NCBI GenBank assembly: GCA_017792465.1
Contig: CP051234.1
Coordinates: 3,008,501 to 3,072,500, forward strand
Source of the DNA: Filomicrobium sp.
Lineage (GTDB): Bacteria; Pseudomonadota; Alphaproteobacteria; Rhizobiales; Hyphomicrobiaceae
DNA: 64,000 bases
Reading direction: 5' to 3'
Every line of letters begins with the position of its first letter. Within the stretch, counting starts at the first letter, position 1. Made by a program: the position numbers and the translations under genes. Below, piece after piece: positions 17,360 to 26,721 of the stretch. The notes below the pieces were generated by a model. It was not told the DNA's origin and searched no databases. It saw only the letters and a list, made by a program, of their open reading frames with translations.

Positions 17360-19240
17360 ATGTCTGCCAAAGTCGTATCCCTTTTCGACGCGCATGACTT
17401 TCGCAGTCCGAAAAGGTGGACAAATCAAGATGTTGCTGAAATCTATCGCGTGGGCGCAAGCCTAACTCGCGCCGGTCTGCCTATTGAATGCGAAGAGGGG
17501 CAAACGGATGAAGGTGACCGTTGGTATGCGTTCTGCAACGCGAAAACCGGCGATGTCATCGTGCACTTTGCGCTCATCGACGACAAATATGTTGCCCAGG
17601 TCTGCCATCTGTCGGTCAGCTTCACCGGAACCACGCTGAGCGACATTGTTGAGCAATTCCTTACAACCTATCCGGTTGTTCTGCCGGACCAAAAAAGCGC
17701 CAGCGCTAACCGGATATGGATGCATCCGGCCAGCGGGTTGGCTGCTTTCGTCGCGACGCTCTATTTCCTGCTCGAAATGACCAAGAGCGCCGAGGCGCAG
17801 ACAGTCGACGTCGCCTCAACCTTTGAGGACCGGCATACCGACAAACCCGATCTTGATCTGGCGACAGACTGTCAGAAGTCGCAAGATGCTCTGCAAACGT
17901 CCAAGCAGCTGATGCGCTGGGTGCGTCTCGATAACAGTGGCGCGCAGGACGGGCCGAGGATGGTTGCAATTACGGCAGCTGCCCTCATTGCCGGCATCCT
18001 CATGGATAGCAAGCTGGGCAACGACACTGAGCTGACGTTCGACCCTAAGAGTGTGCTTGATGCGCTCAATCTGCCGGCTTTGAGCGAGTCCTTGAATGGT
18101 GTCGTTGAAGAGGTGATGGCGGCCGCCGAAGCGCAAATCGCGAAGTTTCGCGCCGAACTGACGGGCTCTGACAAGGTTGAAGCTCGAACGGCTTATCATG
18201 CGGAAAAGGAGGCCCACTCGGATGTTGCCGGTCTCGCGCATGCTGAAAAGATTGCGGTCAGCGAGGACGAACAAGGCGACGCGCTCATTATCGACCTGGA
18301 AGGTGATCTGGGCGTGCCGGATCATGGATTTGAAGGGCATCTGCGGGCGCACATGGGTCCGTTTGCAGGCGAAGGAGAAAACGGCCTGCAAGATGGTGTC
18401 CGAGAAGGCCCCGGCCGTCACATTCACACGATCGCTGCGCCCGATGACGAAGGCCAGGAGGGCGATCATGATTTGGCTCCGCCGGAGTCGCCAGATCAAA
18501 ACACCGGAGATGGCGGACCGCCTGCTCACGAGGATGCAGGACCGTTGTTTGTCGAACAGGTTCAGGACAGCAACGCGATCGCCGTCTTGAAGTCCCTGGG
18601 CTTCAGCGCGACGCTTTCCAGTGAATTCGATGCCCTTGCGCAGCTCATTTCCGGCACTGATGTGACTTCGATCCTGGCGGATACTGGTTCGGCATCATCG
18701 CAAGCAAGCGCGTCGCCGGCGACTTCGGCGCGGATCGTTTCCACTGTTGAAAGCGATCCATTCAGTGCCTCTAGTACGTTAAGTGAAGTCATGGCGAGTG
18801 CGACGCAGGTGGATCTGGGTTCGGGTTCGGACACTGGTTCTTTTGAGACATCCCCAGCAAGCGGTCGCGATCCGCTGGCGGTGCCTCCGCCACCCCCGCC
18901 ACCAGTCCCGAAGTCGATGCCGGGCGACGTGTTGTCAGCCATTTCCCCTGAGCCACATGGTGGGTCCCATTCAAATCATGCCGATCAGATCATGTTCGCC
19001 AATGATTTCTCGATCTTTGACCCGGTCGAAGTTTTGCGGGCCTTTCTCGATATCGTTGAGGATGTCGGGTTTGCTGAGTTTCACGATAGCTATTTTCTCT
19101 TCGATGCTTTCTCCGTTGCATCGCATCCGTCGTCAGAACTGGCGTTTGAGAGCGTCGAGTTGATGAACGGCGATGAAGTCAACCTGATTGGTCAGGCGTC
19201 GACATTCGATCTGGTTCGCGATGCCCTGGAGACGACCTGA
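17360..19240 (+). CDS. Large acidic protein of unknown function next to RTX genes
   Basis: A 626-residue, strongly acidic protein. The N-terminal part (1-110) is compact with mixed polarity ('WTNQDVAEIYRVGASL', 'DRWYAFCNAKTGDVIVHFA'). Two hydrophobic stretches follow, near 126-140 ('GLAAFVATLYFLLEM') and 200-216 ('MVAITAAALIAGILM'). A long acidic, His-containing low-complexity region then reaches a seven-Pro run near 509 and a final structured domain of about 90 residues ('FDPVEVLRAFLDIVEDVGF'). The start is supported by gggaga and a TATAAT at 17326. I do not recognise a characterised family; similar proteins occur beside type I secretion and RTX loci in Rhizobiales (recollection). It converges with the RTX peroxidase gene. 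It has no RTX repeats and no classical signal peptide. Confidence 0.75.
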   Translation: MSAKVVSLFDAHDFRSPKRWTNQDVAEIYRVGASLTRAGLPIECEEGQTDEGDRWYAFCNAKTGDVIVHFALIDDKYVAQVCHLSVSFTGTTLSDIVEQFLTTYPVVLPDQKSASANRIWMHPASGLAAFVATLYFLLEMTKSAEAQTVDVASTFEDRHTDKPDLDLATDCQKSQDALQTSKQLMRWVRLDNSGAQDGPRMVAITAAALIAGILMDSKLGNDTELTFDPKSVLDALNLPALSESLNGVVEEVMAAAEAQIAKFRAELTGSDKVEARTAYHAEKEAHSDVAGLAHAEKIAVSEDEQGDALIIDLEGDLGVPDHGFEGHLRAHMGPFAGEGENGLQDGVREGPGRHIHTIAAPDDEGQEGDHDLAPPESPDQNTGDGGPPAHEDAGPLFVEQVQDSNAIAVLKSLGFSATLSSEFDALAQLISGTDVTSILADTGSASSQASASPATSARIVSTVESDPFSASSTLSEVMASATQVDLGSGSDTGSFETSPASGRDPLAVPPPPPPPVPKSMPGDVLSAISPEPHGGSHSNHADQIMFANDFSIFDPVEVLRAFLDIVEDVGFAEFHDSYFLFDAFSVASHPSSELAFESVELMNGDEVNLIGQASTFDLVRDALETT

Positions 19241-19301
19241 GCCCGAGGTCGCGTGACCAGGCTCGTTCAAGCAGACCGAGAAAATCAACGAACTGCGGAC
19301 G

Positions 19302-19334
19302 AAAAAAATGCCGGCCTGATGTTTCAGGCCGGCA
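19302..19334 (-). terminator. Rho-independent terminator of the RTX peroxidase gene
   Basis: An 11-bp perfect stem (19309-19319 with 19324-19334, loop tgtt) is followed on the minus strand by seven T. It lies 25 bp past the peroxidase stop and may also stop the convergent 626-codon gene. Confidence 0.92.
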
Positions 19335-19358
19335 ATTCATTTGGTGTCGGTGGACGCC

Positions 19359-21845
19359 TTAAGAGTGACCGAAGCTGAAGTTCGAGGCGTGCAAATCGTC
19401 TTCCGAAACGCCGACGAGGAAGACCTTGTCTCCGCCGCCGAAGTCGATCAGAGTCCCGGTCCGATATTCGTGGGCGTGATTGTAGACTTGGGCCACCGAT
19501 TTGAAATGGTCGCCGACTATGAGAACGTCGCGGTTGGTCTCGAAGTCGTAGATCCTGTCGTAGCCCATATGGTGACCCATCACGAAGAAGTCGCGGGCGC
19601 CGCCGCCCCAGATGAGATCGTTGCCAGTTCCGCCGTCGATATAGTCGACGCCGTGCTGGCCATAGATGCGGTCACGGCCGGCACCGCCAAAGATGTCGTC
19701 ATTATGCGAACCGCCATAGAGGAAGTCGTTGTCGTTGCCACCGTCGATATAGTCATAACCGTGGCTGCCGACGATCTTGTCGCGGCCGTCTTCGCCAAAC
19801 AGCTTATCGTTATGGCCGCCGCCGTTGATGTAGTCATTGCCATCGCCGCCGACGATCTTGTCGTTGCCGCGCTGGCCAAACAGTTTGTCTCGGCCGGCGT
19901 CGCCATACATTTCGTCGTTGCCGTTGCCGCCGTACATCCAGTCGTTGCCTTCGCCGCCACCGATGATGTCGTCGTGGTTGCCGGCATTGATGTAATCGTT
20001 GCCTTCACCGCCTAGCGCATAGTCTTCGCCATCTTCCAAATACATGGTGTCGTCGCCGTCACCACCTTCGGCGTGGTCGTTGCCGCTGCCTGCGAGGAAG
20101 AAGTCGTCGCCGTCATCTCCGTACATGGTGTCGTGGCCGTCATCGCCGAACATGTCGTCATTGCCGTCGCCACCGTAGATTTCGTCGTCGTTGCCGCCGC
20201 CGTGGAGGGTGTCATTGCCGCCTTCGCCGATGATGAGTTCTCTGGCGTCGGTGCCGAACATCGAGTTGTCGTTGTTGTCGCCCAGCAAGCGGTCGTAGGC
20301 CTTGAACAGGTCGTCCTGGAGGTGGTCGATCCCGGAGTTGCGCAGAATGATTTCCTTGAACGATGAGCTTTCGATTTCGCTCAATAGATAGTCTTTGTCG
20401 GCCAACCGATTTTCATAGTAGAAGCGGTCGCCGTCGCGCAGGCGCGTGAACTGGTCGATGAGGATCGCCTGTAGCGTTTCGCCGACTTGCGTTCCATCGA
20501 TCTTGTCTTCGGCCAGGATGCCGACCCACAGATCGACCTTGTCGATGTCGCCGCCGTATGCAGCTGAAAGTGCTGCGGCAAGTGAAGCATCGGAAGTGAG
20601 CTGGTCGAAGCTCGTATAAGGCGTCATGCCAGGCGCGTTGTTGAAGTCGGCCCGGAAATCATTGAGGGTCGGGATGCCTTGATCGCGGCCGCGCATGATA
20701 TTGAGCGTGGCCAGGTCGCGTGGTCCGCCAAAGAGCAGATTGCGTACGTCGTCGATGATCTTGGCGTCGAATTCACTGGTGACGTTTGCAGCCAGACCGC
20801 GCAGTAGCGCGTCGACACCGCCGCCCTGGTCGAGTTTGTGCGGCTGGAAAAATGCGTCAAACAAACCGAGGTTTTCGGTCGTCGTGCCGTCTTCAGCAAG
20901 GCGTTCGAAGTCGGTCGGCAGCATCGTGTGGCCGAAGCGGAACGCTGCGCCGGCGAATTCGTTGGAGATCGTCGCGTTGACGTTGCTCTTATAGCCTTCG
21001 TAATCGGGAAGAACGTCTCCGATCAGTTCCGGGAGCCACTCGTCATAGACGACTTTTTGATATTCGGCTTCGACGATCATGCGAGCCGTGTTGAAGAGTT
21101 CGTCGTCGGTCAAGCCGAGGTTCATGGCCTTGAGACGGTCGACCTGGTAGTTGTGTTCGGACATCCAGATCTGGTGCATCGACGTCAGCGCGATGTTTTC
21201 GTCGCTGCGGATGTCGCCCATCACGTGTGCCGTGTTGGGATCTCCCATGTAGAGACCGTTTGCGGCTCCGGGGCCATGGACCGCTTCGATGTCGGCAACC
21301 GTTGCGGCACCGCCGTTTGCGTTTGTGATCATGTAGGCGCCGTCGCGCAGGACGTTGGTGACGGCGTCGCTTGATCCATAGACGTTGGAGGCGTCGAGGA
21401 AGCTCGTAATCTGGTTGGCGTGTTCGCGGGCGTGGCCGTTTTCGCCGGTGCCGGAGATGTAGGCGGAGCGCTCCAGGCCCAAGACGCTGCCTTCGGCAAA
21501 CGCCGGATCGCCTGCCTGGACGACGGTCGTCATCTGGCCGGCGTTATGGTCTTCGGCGACAAGATCGATGTCGTGGTCGATGTATTGACCAAAGAAGATG
21601 AAAAGCTGGCTTGTTCCGTAGCTGTTTGGCGTTCCATCGGGAAGGTCGGCCATGGCATTGGAAATTTCGCGAGCGTTGCCGCGGTCTTCCGGGCTATCGA
21701 TGGCGTTGGAATAGTCTGCAAAGGTGACGCGGATCAACTGCTCTCCGGCTGATCCCCACGTGACGTTAGCCAGGTTATTCCCAGTGCCGTCGGATTCACG
21801 GGCTTCAGTTTGGCTTAAACTGACCAGATCGGTACTTATCGACAT
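19359..21845 (-). CDS. Secreted animal-type haem peroxidase with RTX repeat tail
   Basis: An 828-residue protein. Residues 30-500 are an animal haem peroxidase domain. It has the distal GQYIDHD with Gln87, Asp90 and His91, the Ca-site element TSFLDAS, GDIRSDE with catalytic Arg213 and Glu216, and FRFGH with proximal His306. Asp90 and Glu216 match the two residues that form covalent haem esters in myeloperoxidase-family enzymes; the Met of the third link is Asn. Residues about 540-770 are some 20 RTX nonapeptides (GGxGxDxUx), which bind Ca2+ outside the cell. The last 60 residues form the uncleaved type I secretion signal. Start 21845 has agggaa upstream; the frame opens at 21893. The ABC/HlyD pair at 27198-30464 is the likely exporter. 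Substrate is unknown. Confidence 0.93.
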   Translation of the reverse strand: MSISTDLVSLSQTEARESDGTGNNLANVTWGSAGEQLIRVTFADYSNAIDSPEDRGNAREISNAMADLPDGTPNSYGTSQLFIFFGQYIDHDIDLVAEDHNAGQMTTVVQAGDPAFAEGSVLGLERSAYISGTGENGHAREHANQITSFLDASNVYGSSDAVTNVLRDGAYMITNANGGAATVADIEAVHGPGAANGLYMGDPNTAHVMGDIRSDENIALTSMHQIWMSEHNYQVDRLKAMNLGLTDDELFNTARMIVEAEYQKVVYDEWLPELIGDVLPDYEGYKSNVNATISNEFAGAAFRFGHTMLPTDFERLAEDGTTTENLGLFDAFFQPHKLDQGGGVDALLRGLAANVTSEFDAKIIDDVRNLLFGGPRDLATLNIMRGRDQGIPTLNDFRADFNNAPGMTPYTSFDQLTSDASLAAALSAAYGGDIDKVDLWVGILAEDKIDGTQVGETLQAILIDQFTRLRDGDRFYYENRLADKDYLLSEIESSSFKEIILRNSGIDHLQDDLFKAYDRLLGDNNDNSMFGTDARELIIGEGGNDTLHGGGNDDEIYGGDGNDDMFGDDGHDTMYGDDGDDFFLAGSGNDHAEGGDGDDTMYLEDGEDYALGGEGNDYINAGNHDDIIGGGEGNDWMYGGNGNDEMYGDAGRDKLFGQRGNDKIVGGDGNDYINGGGHNDKLFGEDGRDKIVGSHGYDYIDGGNDNDFLYGGSHNDDIFGGAGRDRIYGQHGVDYIDGGTGNDLIWGGGARDFFVMGHHMGYDRIYDFETNRDVLIVGDHFKSVAQVYNHAHEYRTGTLIDFGGGDKVFLVGVSEDDLHASNFSFGHS
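19660..20240 (-). repeat. Tandem RTX nonapeptide coding repeats
   Basis: A DNA-level run of imperfect 27-bp units coding GG.G.D... inside the peroxidase gene. GC-rich codons for Gly, Asn and Asp repeat about 20 times. This explains the apparent low-complexity pattern and the long spurious antisense frames here. Confidence 0.85.
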
Positions 21846-21981
21846 GACGTTTCCCTGCGTACGATTTTTGGACACTTGGATCAGCGCGGGCATTTCATCT
21901 CAAATTGGCGCACAGAAGTGTTCCGTTTTGAAATGATACGCGACTTATCGAATGAATAAGCACTACTTATGCCTGTTTACA

Positions 21982-22035
21982 GAAAACCCCGGCACACATT
22001 TGCCCTATGGTAAACTGGGCGCATGCGTGCCGGGG
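21982..22035 (-). terminator. Terminator after the 1543-residue RTX protein gene
   Basis: A long hairpin pairs gtgccgggg (22027-22035) with ccccggcac (21987-21995) and has an inner gggc/gccc pair. On the minus strand it is followed by ttttct. A second perfect 9-bp inverted repeat without a T tract lies closer to the stop (22054-22077). This separates the 1543-residue protein gene from the downstream peroxidase gene, so the two are probably transcribed independently. Confidence 0.75.
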
Positions 22036-22089
22036 CTGTCACTTTCGTGTGGGCGGAACGGGAGTTAACCCGTTCCGATGGCGCGCAAA

Positions 22090-25000
22090 CTAGACCAGTG
22101 GGACGCTGCCGACGATGTCGTGCTCGGTCACTTCGCCTGGTCCGATGCCGACCAGCTTGACTGCAGAGTCAGCCAGGTAGTCGCCATCATCCTTGAAGAC
22201 AAAGATCGCGGTCGCGACTTCGCCACCATCGTTGTAGCTGGCCGCAGCATAGCCTTCCGAAAGTCCACCGTTTTGCAGAGCGAAGAGCAGGAACTCATCC
22301 TGAGCTTCGTCAAGCGCTTCGGCGTAGTTCGAGAAGACGACCGGGTTCTCTTGAGTTCCGGCCTCCACCGATGCATCGACAAAGAAGCCTTCGCCGTCGA
22401 CATCGATGCCTTCGAAGTCGATCTTGTCGGCCGCCACATCCGTCTTCGGATCGCCGTGGTTGTGGCTTTCCTCATAGTACGTGACGAAGTCCTTGATCGT
22501 GTCGATGAGGCTTTCTTCAGACCCTTCGACGAAGTCGTTGTGGTGGCTGACGCCAGGATCCGGGTTTTCCATGCTGACAATGAACATGTCACTGCCGTCC
22601 GGATCGCCTTCCTGGATCAGGCCGCCGGCATCGAGACCCTCAGAGGTGTCTTCGATGGTGTGCTCGACCCATGGATCGGAGTTGTCGTTAACGTCGAGCC
22701 AAGCATCCGGCGTGTAGATGACGTCGTCATCACCGGAAACGTCGCTGCCTTCGTCAACGAGCTTCATGGTCGCGGCGACTTCGGTATCCGGGAATGGATC
22801 GCCGCTCTCTGGGCCGTAGAACTCGAGCGAGTACTGGCCGTTACCGTGGTAGGACACGGCTACCGTTGCAACGATAGGACCGTTGCCTCCGGCGTCATTG
22901 CCTTCGAACACGTAGTAGTTCGTCGAGCCCTGGGTGTAGACCTGGGTCTGGGAAGCGTCGTAGCCGATACCCAAGTTGTCGACGATCTGCGACACGACGT
23001 CGACGTCTTCGTCGCTTGCCGGGAACGCCTCAGCCGAAAGATCACCTAAGTCGATCGGTGCACTGTAACCATCGAGCATGAGGGTTACTTCGCGTGGCAC
23101 GTAGTTGAAGGAGATGTGTGCCCTGGCATCTTCGACCTTGGTTCCGTACTCGCTGATCTCGAAGCCTTTATTGTGTGAGGTCAGCTTGACGGTATCGCCT
23201 TTGCCGACGACTTCGGCACTCTCGACCAAGCTCGAGTAGGAGTGTTCGATGTAGTCGGCGAGGGCAGAAGCCACTTCCTTCTCATCGACCCATCCGTCGT
23301 CGTTGGTGTCGAGGCTATCGTCAATGTGCAGCTTGAATTCTTCAGTCTGCGTGTATGGACCATAGCCAGCCTTGACCTTGACGACCACCTTGTCACCGTA
23401 GTCGTAGTGACCTTTCTCGATCGTGACGGTTTCCATCTCAGGATGGTCTTCGATGCCATGGCCGTCGACTGCGAAGCCAGTGAGTTCGAAGTCGAGACCC
23501 GACTCTTTGACAACAACCAGTCGACCGTGCTCATCGACTTCGGCGTGCATTTCATCGCCGAGATCGTGGAGATACAGTTTGTGGTTGATGTCGTAGGCGA
23601 TCTCTTTCTGGAGGTGTTGGAGCTTGAAGTGCTCTTTCCACTCCGGATCAAGATCCCACAGACGGGATTCAACCTGGTCGAGGGTCATGGACTGACCGTC
23701 TTCGGCTTCCCACTTGGATTTCATCCAAAGATGGAATTTGTACAGGCTGAATGTGGTCTCGACAGGGATTTCTTCGCCGTGAGCTTCGATGATGACGGTA
23801 TAGACATCGCCGTCACCGATCTTGCCTTCGACAACGATTTCCCGGATCGTCGCAGTGCTGCCACCGCCGGTCATCCAGTCAGCGCCTGCCCCACCATTGA
23901 TGAGGTCTTCGCCGCCGCCGCCGATCAGGTTGTCCATGTCGTCGCCACCGTTGATGACGTCGTCACCGCCGAGGCCGTTGGCGTAGTCCATGCCAGCGCC
24001 CATTTCGAGGGTGTCGTCATTGTTGGTGCCGTAGACGATGTCGTCGTTGTCTGTTGCGGTAACCGTGAGACCCGTTTCCGAGTTGGAACCGAAGCCTTTG
24101 TTGACGACGAGGCGTGTGTCGCCCGTTGTCGCCGAAGCGTCGATCGTTTCCAGGTTCGGGGTCAATTCCGGCTTGGCAGCAGCCAGTTCGATGTAGTCGG
24201 CTTCACCATCGAGGTTGATCGTGGTGAGGTCGGAGGCGACGTCGAGGCCTTTTTCCTCGTTGACGTAATAGTAGACCGTGTCGCCGTGCTCGTCGGTGCC
24301 GTCTTCGTATGGCGTTTTCTCGATGTCACGCTTGCCGAAGTAGATCGTGTGGCCGCCATCACCGTATTTGGTGTCGGCGGTGATGTTGAGCTCTTCGGTT
24401 TCGCTTGCTGTCAAGAATACGTCGACGTCGTCCTGGAGGACCAGGTTGAAGACATCGTTCGTGCCATTACCGGCTTGCGGTGACGGCTCGGTATCCTTGT
24501 CGCCAACGTCGATGTTGAGGACGACGGTCTTGCTGTCGAGACCGATCGGATGCGGGTACTTGATGTCGCCGAGATCGGCCGGCTCGTGATCGTGCTCTTC
24601 CGAGGCGACTGCGACTGGCACATCGTGACCGCTGTCAGCTGCGATGGTCAGCGTATACTCGGTGTCCGGGATCAGGTTCTTCATGTCGATGAACGAGAAG
24701 CCTGGGACGTAGTGGAGCTGATCGGAAAGAGATTGAATCTCCTTCATGACGAACTTGCCGTCTTCGTAGGTCTCGATGCGGTCATAGCAGTTGATGCCGC
24801 AGGAGAGTTCGACATTGGTGACGCCGTTCAAGACGCTCATGTCGATCATGTCTGGCGACCAAGGATCGTGCGATCCGACCGGGCTCCAGATCTTGACCAG
24901 TTCGATGCTCTCGAAGGTGTTGTCTTTACCTTCCGGGAGATATTCGAAGATCGCGGTGTCGAACCCGTCGCCGCCGTTGATCGTAGCGTTCACCAGACCA

Positions 25001-26721
25001 CTTGGCAGGTAGATGGTTTCATCGCCGGAACCACCCAGGAAGGACAACGGCTTCTTATCAACGAGGATCGGATGCCCGTACTCGTCGTATTCGTAAACCG
25101 GAACTTTCCAGAGCATGTCGCCCCAGCCGACGATGTACTCGTTGTCGGCCGTGGTGCCCGACATGTCGATCGTCTGGAGATACTTGTTGTGCTCAATCAG
25201 CGGGCTTTCGTAGCCGATGACGACTTTGGCGTCGCCTTCACCCGTGATCGTTTCAAGGCCGTCGACGACGTTGCCGTACTCGTCCTTGACGATGCCTGAG
25301 GTGATTGAGCCGATTGCGCTTTGTTCGCCGTTGAAGACGAGGTCGATCTGCTCAAGGTTGGCGAGTTTGCCGTGCTCAGGGGTTGATGCGGCTTCCGTAA
25401 AGATCAGGTTGCCGCCTTTGGTTTCCGGCTTTTCCTTGTAGTCGTGCTTGTCGCTTTGTTCTTCGATGGCGCCGATGTGGTCGACTGTGACCGTCACCGT
25501 TTCATCGCCGTTGGTGGTGCCTTTCTTGAAGTCGAAACCGAAACCGTCGGTCACCGAGTGGCTGAGTTCGATCTCAAGGCCATCGGCTTCGTTGATGTTG
25601 GTAACGATCACGCCTTCTTCGGCCTGCGAGCCGTCGATGACGATCTTTTCGAGATCGGGCATGCCTGCGGCGTCAACAATGGCCACGCCATAGTCGTAAT
25701 CGCCTTGGCCGAAGACCTTAACTTCCAGGGTCTCGATGTCGGAGGCATGGAATGCACCGACGTAACGGCCATGGATGTGCTGTTCGCCCAGATGGTCGTC
25801 GTAGATCGACAGCTCAGTTTGGGAGTGCTCAATCTCGTTGTAGTAGTTGAGGTTGATGATGACCTTGAGCGTGTCTTCGCCCTCGCCACCGTCAATGACC
25901 GAACCCGGCAAGGTTTCTTCATTGCCGACGAAAAGGTCGTCGCCGCTGGTGCCAGGAGCGCCAGAGCCGACTTCAATCGCATCGGCTGGATCTTCGTCTT
26001 TGACGGTCACTTCGACTTCGAATGGACCAGCGGAATTGCCGGCGCTGTCTTCGACCTGCACCTGCAGGACGTAATCGGTGTCTTCGGAAACGTCTTCACC
26101 TTGATAGACGATCTTGTTGCCGCCGATGACCGTGAAGGGGACGTCATCGTCGTTGAGGATAGTAAAGATGTGGGTGTCGTCGGCATCCGGGTCGATGGCT
26201 TGCAACTCGCCGACCGTCGAACCTGCGGCGGTGTCCTCGGAAATCATTCCAAGGTTGTCCATGTTGATGCCGGTGGGGGCTTCGTTCGGAGGTGGCTGTT
26301 CGAGCAGGTTGGTGCCGTATTCGACGTCTTCACCGTTAACGATCTTGGTGACGAAGTCGGCCGCGAGATGTTCGGCTGCCTGGCGAATCCAGGGACGGCT
26401 GTAGATGAATGCGAGCAGGTCTCCGCCGTCGTGGCGTTGAGCCCAAATGCGCATGTTTGCGAGCGGAGGGTAATCAATTCCGAGATTTTTATGCAGAGTC
26501 TTGATCAGAAAGATCTCAGGAACAACTCCGCGGGCATTTGCGAACTCGTTTTGGAATACTTTCGACCGATAAATAATATCGAAGTAGCTATCTGGATCGC
26601 GGTCGTAGATCAGGACTTGGCGGGACAAGTACGCCAAACTGGGTGGGGAATGCCCGAATAGCGTCTGCCACAATGCGACGACTTTGATCGCTGAATCTTG
26701 ATTGACGGTTGTAATTGGCAT
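22090..26721 (-). CDS. Giant acidic surface/secreted protein with cadherin-like, RTX and EF-hand elements
   Basis: A 1543-residue, very acidic protein. Residues 1-135 are helical and resemble the DUF4214-like N-terminal module of RTX/S-layer proteins ('VVALWQTLFGHSPPSLAYL', 'DSYFDIIYRSKVFQNEFAN'). A cadherin-like beta domain follows (about 150-245, 'APTGI', 'AIDPDADD', 'VQVEDSAGN'), then an RTX-like element (255-280), a long beta-rich region, a cluster of RTX nonapeptides (about 890-950), and a canonical EF-hand loop DTNDDGWVDEKE at 1138-1149 with all ligand positions filled. Several Ca2+-dependent modules and no Sec signal point to type I export and a cell-surface or S-layer-like role, which is inferred. 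It ends 245 bp upstream of the peroxidase start and is divergent from the secretion ABC gene. Confidence 0.85.
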   Translation of the reverse strand: MPITTVNQDSAIKVVALWQTLFGHSPPSLAYLSRQVLIYDRDPDSYFDIIYRSKVFQNEFANARGVVPEIFLIKTLHKNLGIDYPPLANMRIWAQRHDGGDLLAFIYSRPWIRQAAEHLAADFVTKIVNGEDVEYGTNLLEQPPPNEAPTGINMDNLGMISEDTAAGSTVGELQAIDPDADDTHIFTILNDDDVPFTVIGGNKIVYQGEDVSEDTDYVLQVQVEDSAGNSAGPFEVEVTVKDEDPADAIEVGSGAPGTSGDDLFVGNEETLPGSVIDGGEGEDTLKVIINLNYYNEIEHSQTELSIYDDHLGEQHIHGRYVGAFHASDIETLEVKVFGQGDYDYGVAIVDAAGMPDLEKIVIDGSQAEEGVIVTNINEADGLEIELSHSVTDGFGFDFKKGTTNGDETVTVTVDHIGAIEEQSDKHDYKEKPETKGGNLIFTEAASTPEHGKLANLEQIDLVFNGEQSAIGSITSGIVKDEYGNVVDGLETITGEGDAKVVIGYESPLIEHNKYLQTIDMSGTTADNEYIVGWGDMLWKVPVYEYDEYGHPILVDKKPLSFLGGSGDETIYLPSGLVNATINGGDGFDTAIFEYLPEGKDNTFESIELVKIWSPVGSHDPWSPDMIDMSVLNGVTNVELSCGINCYDRIETYEDGKFVMKEIQSLSDQLHYVPGFSFIDMKNLIPDTEYTLTIAADSGHDVPVAVASEEHDHEPADLGDIKYPHPIGLDSKTVVLNIDVGDKDTEPSPQAGNGTNDVFNLVLQDDVDVFLTASETEELNITADTKYGDGGHTIYFGKRDIEKTPYEDGTDEHGDTVYYYVNEEKGLDVASDLTTINLDGEADYIELAAAKPELTPNLETIDASATTGDTRLVVNKGFGSNSETGLTVTATDNDDIVYGTNNDDTLEMGAGMDYANGLGGDDVINGGDDMDNLIGGGGEDLINGGAGADWMTGGGSTATIREIVVEGKIGDGDVYTVIIEAHGEEIPVETTFSLYKFHLWMKSKWEAEDGQSMTLDQVESRLWDLDPEWKEHFKLQHLQKEIAYDINHKLYLHDLGDEMHAEVDEHGRLVVVKESGLDFELTGFAVDGHGIEDHPEMETVTIEKGHYDYGDKVVVKVKAGYGPYTQTEEFKLHIDDSLDTNDDGWVDEKEVASALADYIEHSYSSLVESAEVVGKGDTVKLTSHNKGFEISEYGTKVEDARAHISFNYVPREVTLMLDGYSAPIDLGDLSAEAFPASDEDVDVVSQIVDNLGIGYDASQTQVYTQGSTNYYVFEGNDAGGNGPIVATVAVSYHGNGQYSLEFYGPESGDPFPDTEVAATMKLVDEGSDVSGDDDVIYTPDAWLDVNDNSDPWVEHTIEDTSEGLDAGGLIQEGDPDGSDMFIVSMENPDPGVSHHNDFVEGSEESLIDTIKDFVTYYEESHNHGDPKTDVAADKIDFEGIDVDGEGFFVDASVEAGTQENPVVFSNYAEALDEAQDEFLLFALQNGGLSEGYAAASYNDGGEVATAIFVFKDDGDYLADSAVKLVGIGPGEVTEHDIVGSVPLV

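Noticed and set aside
19660-20240. CRISPR-like or satellite repeat appearance
   Set aside because: Units are about 27 bp, imperfect, without unique spacers, and in frame with RTX nonapeptides.
22078-26661. Several long plus-strand open frames (up to about 410 codons) opposite the giant RTX gene, and similar ones opposite the peroxidase gene
   Set aside because: They are mirror frames of Gly/Asp/Val-rich repeats, have Val/Asp-rich nonsense composition and no ribosome sites. The minus strand has clear domains.
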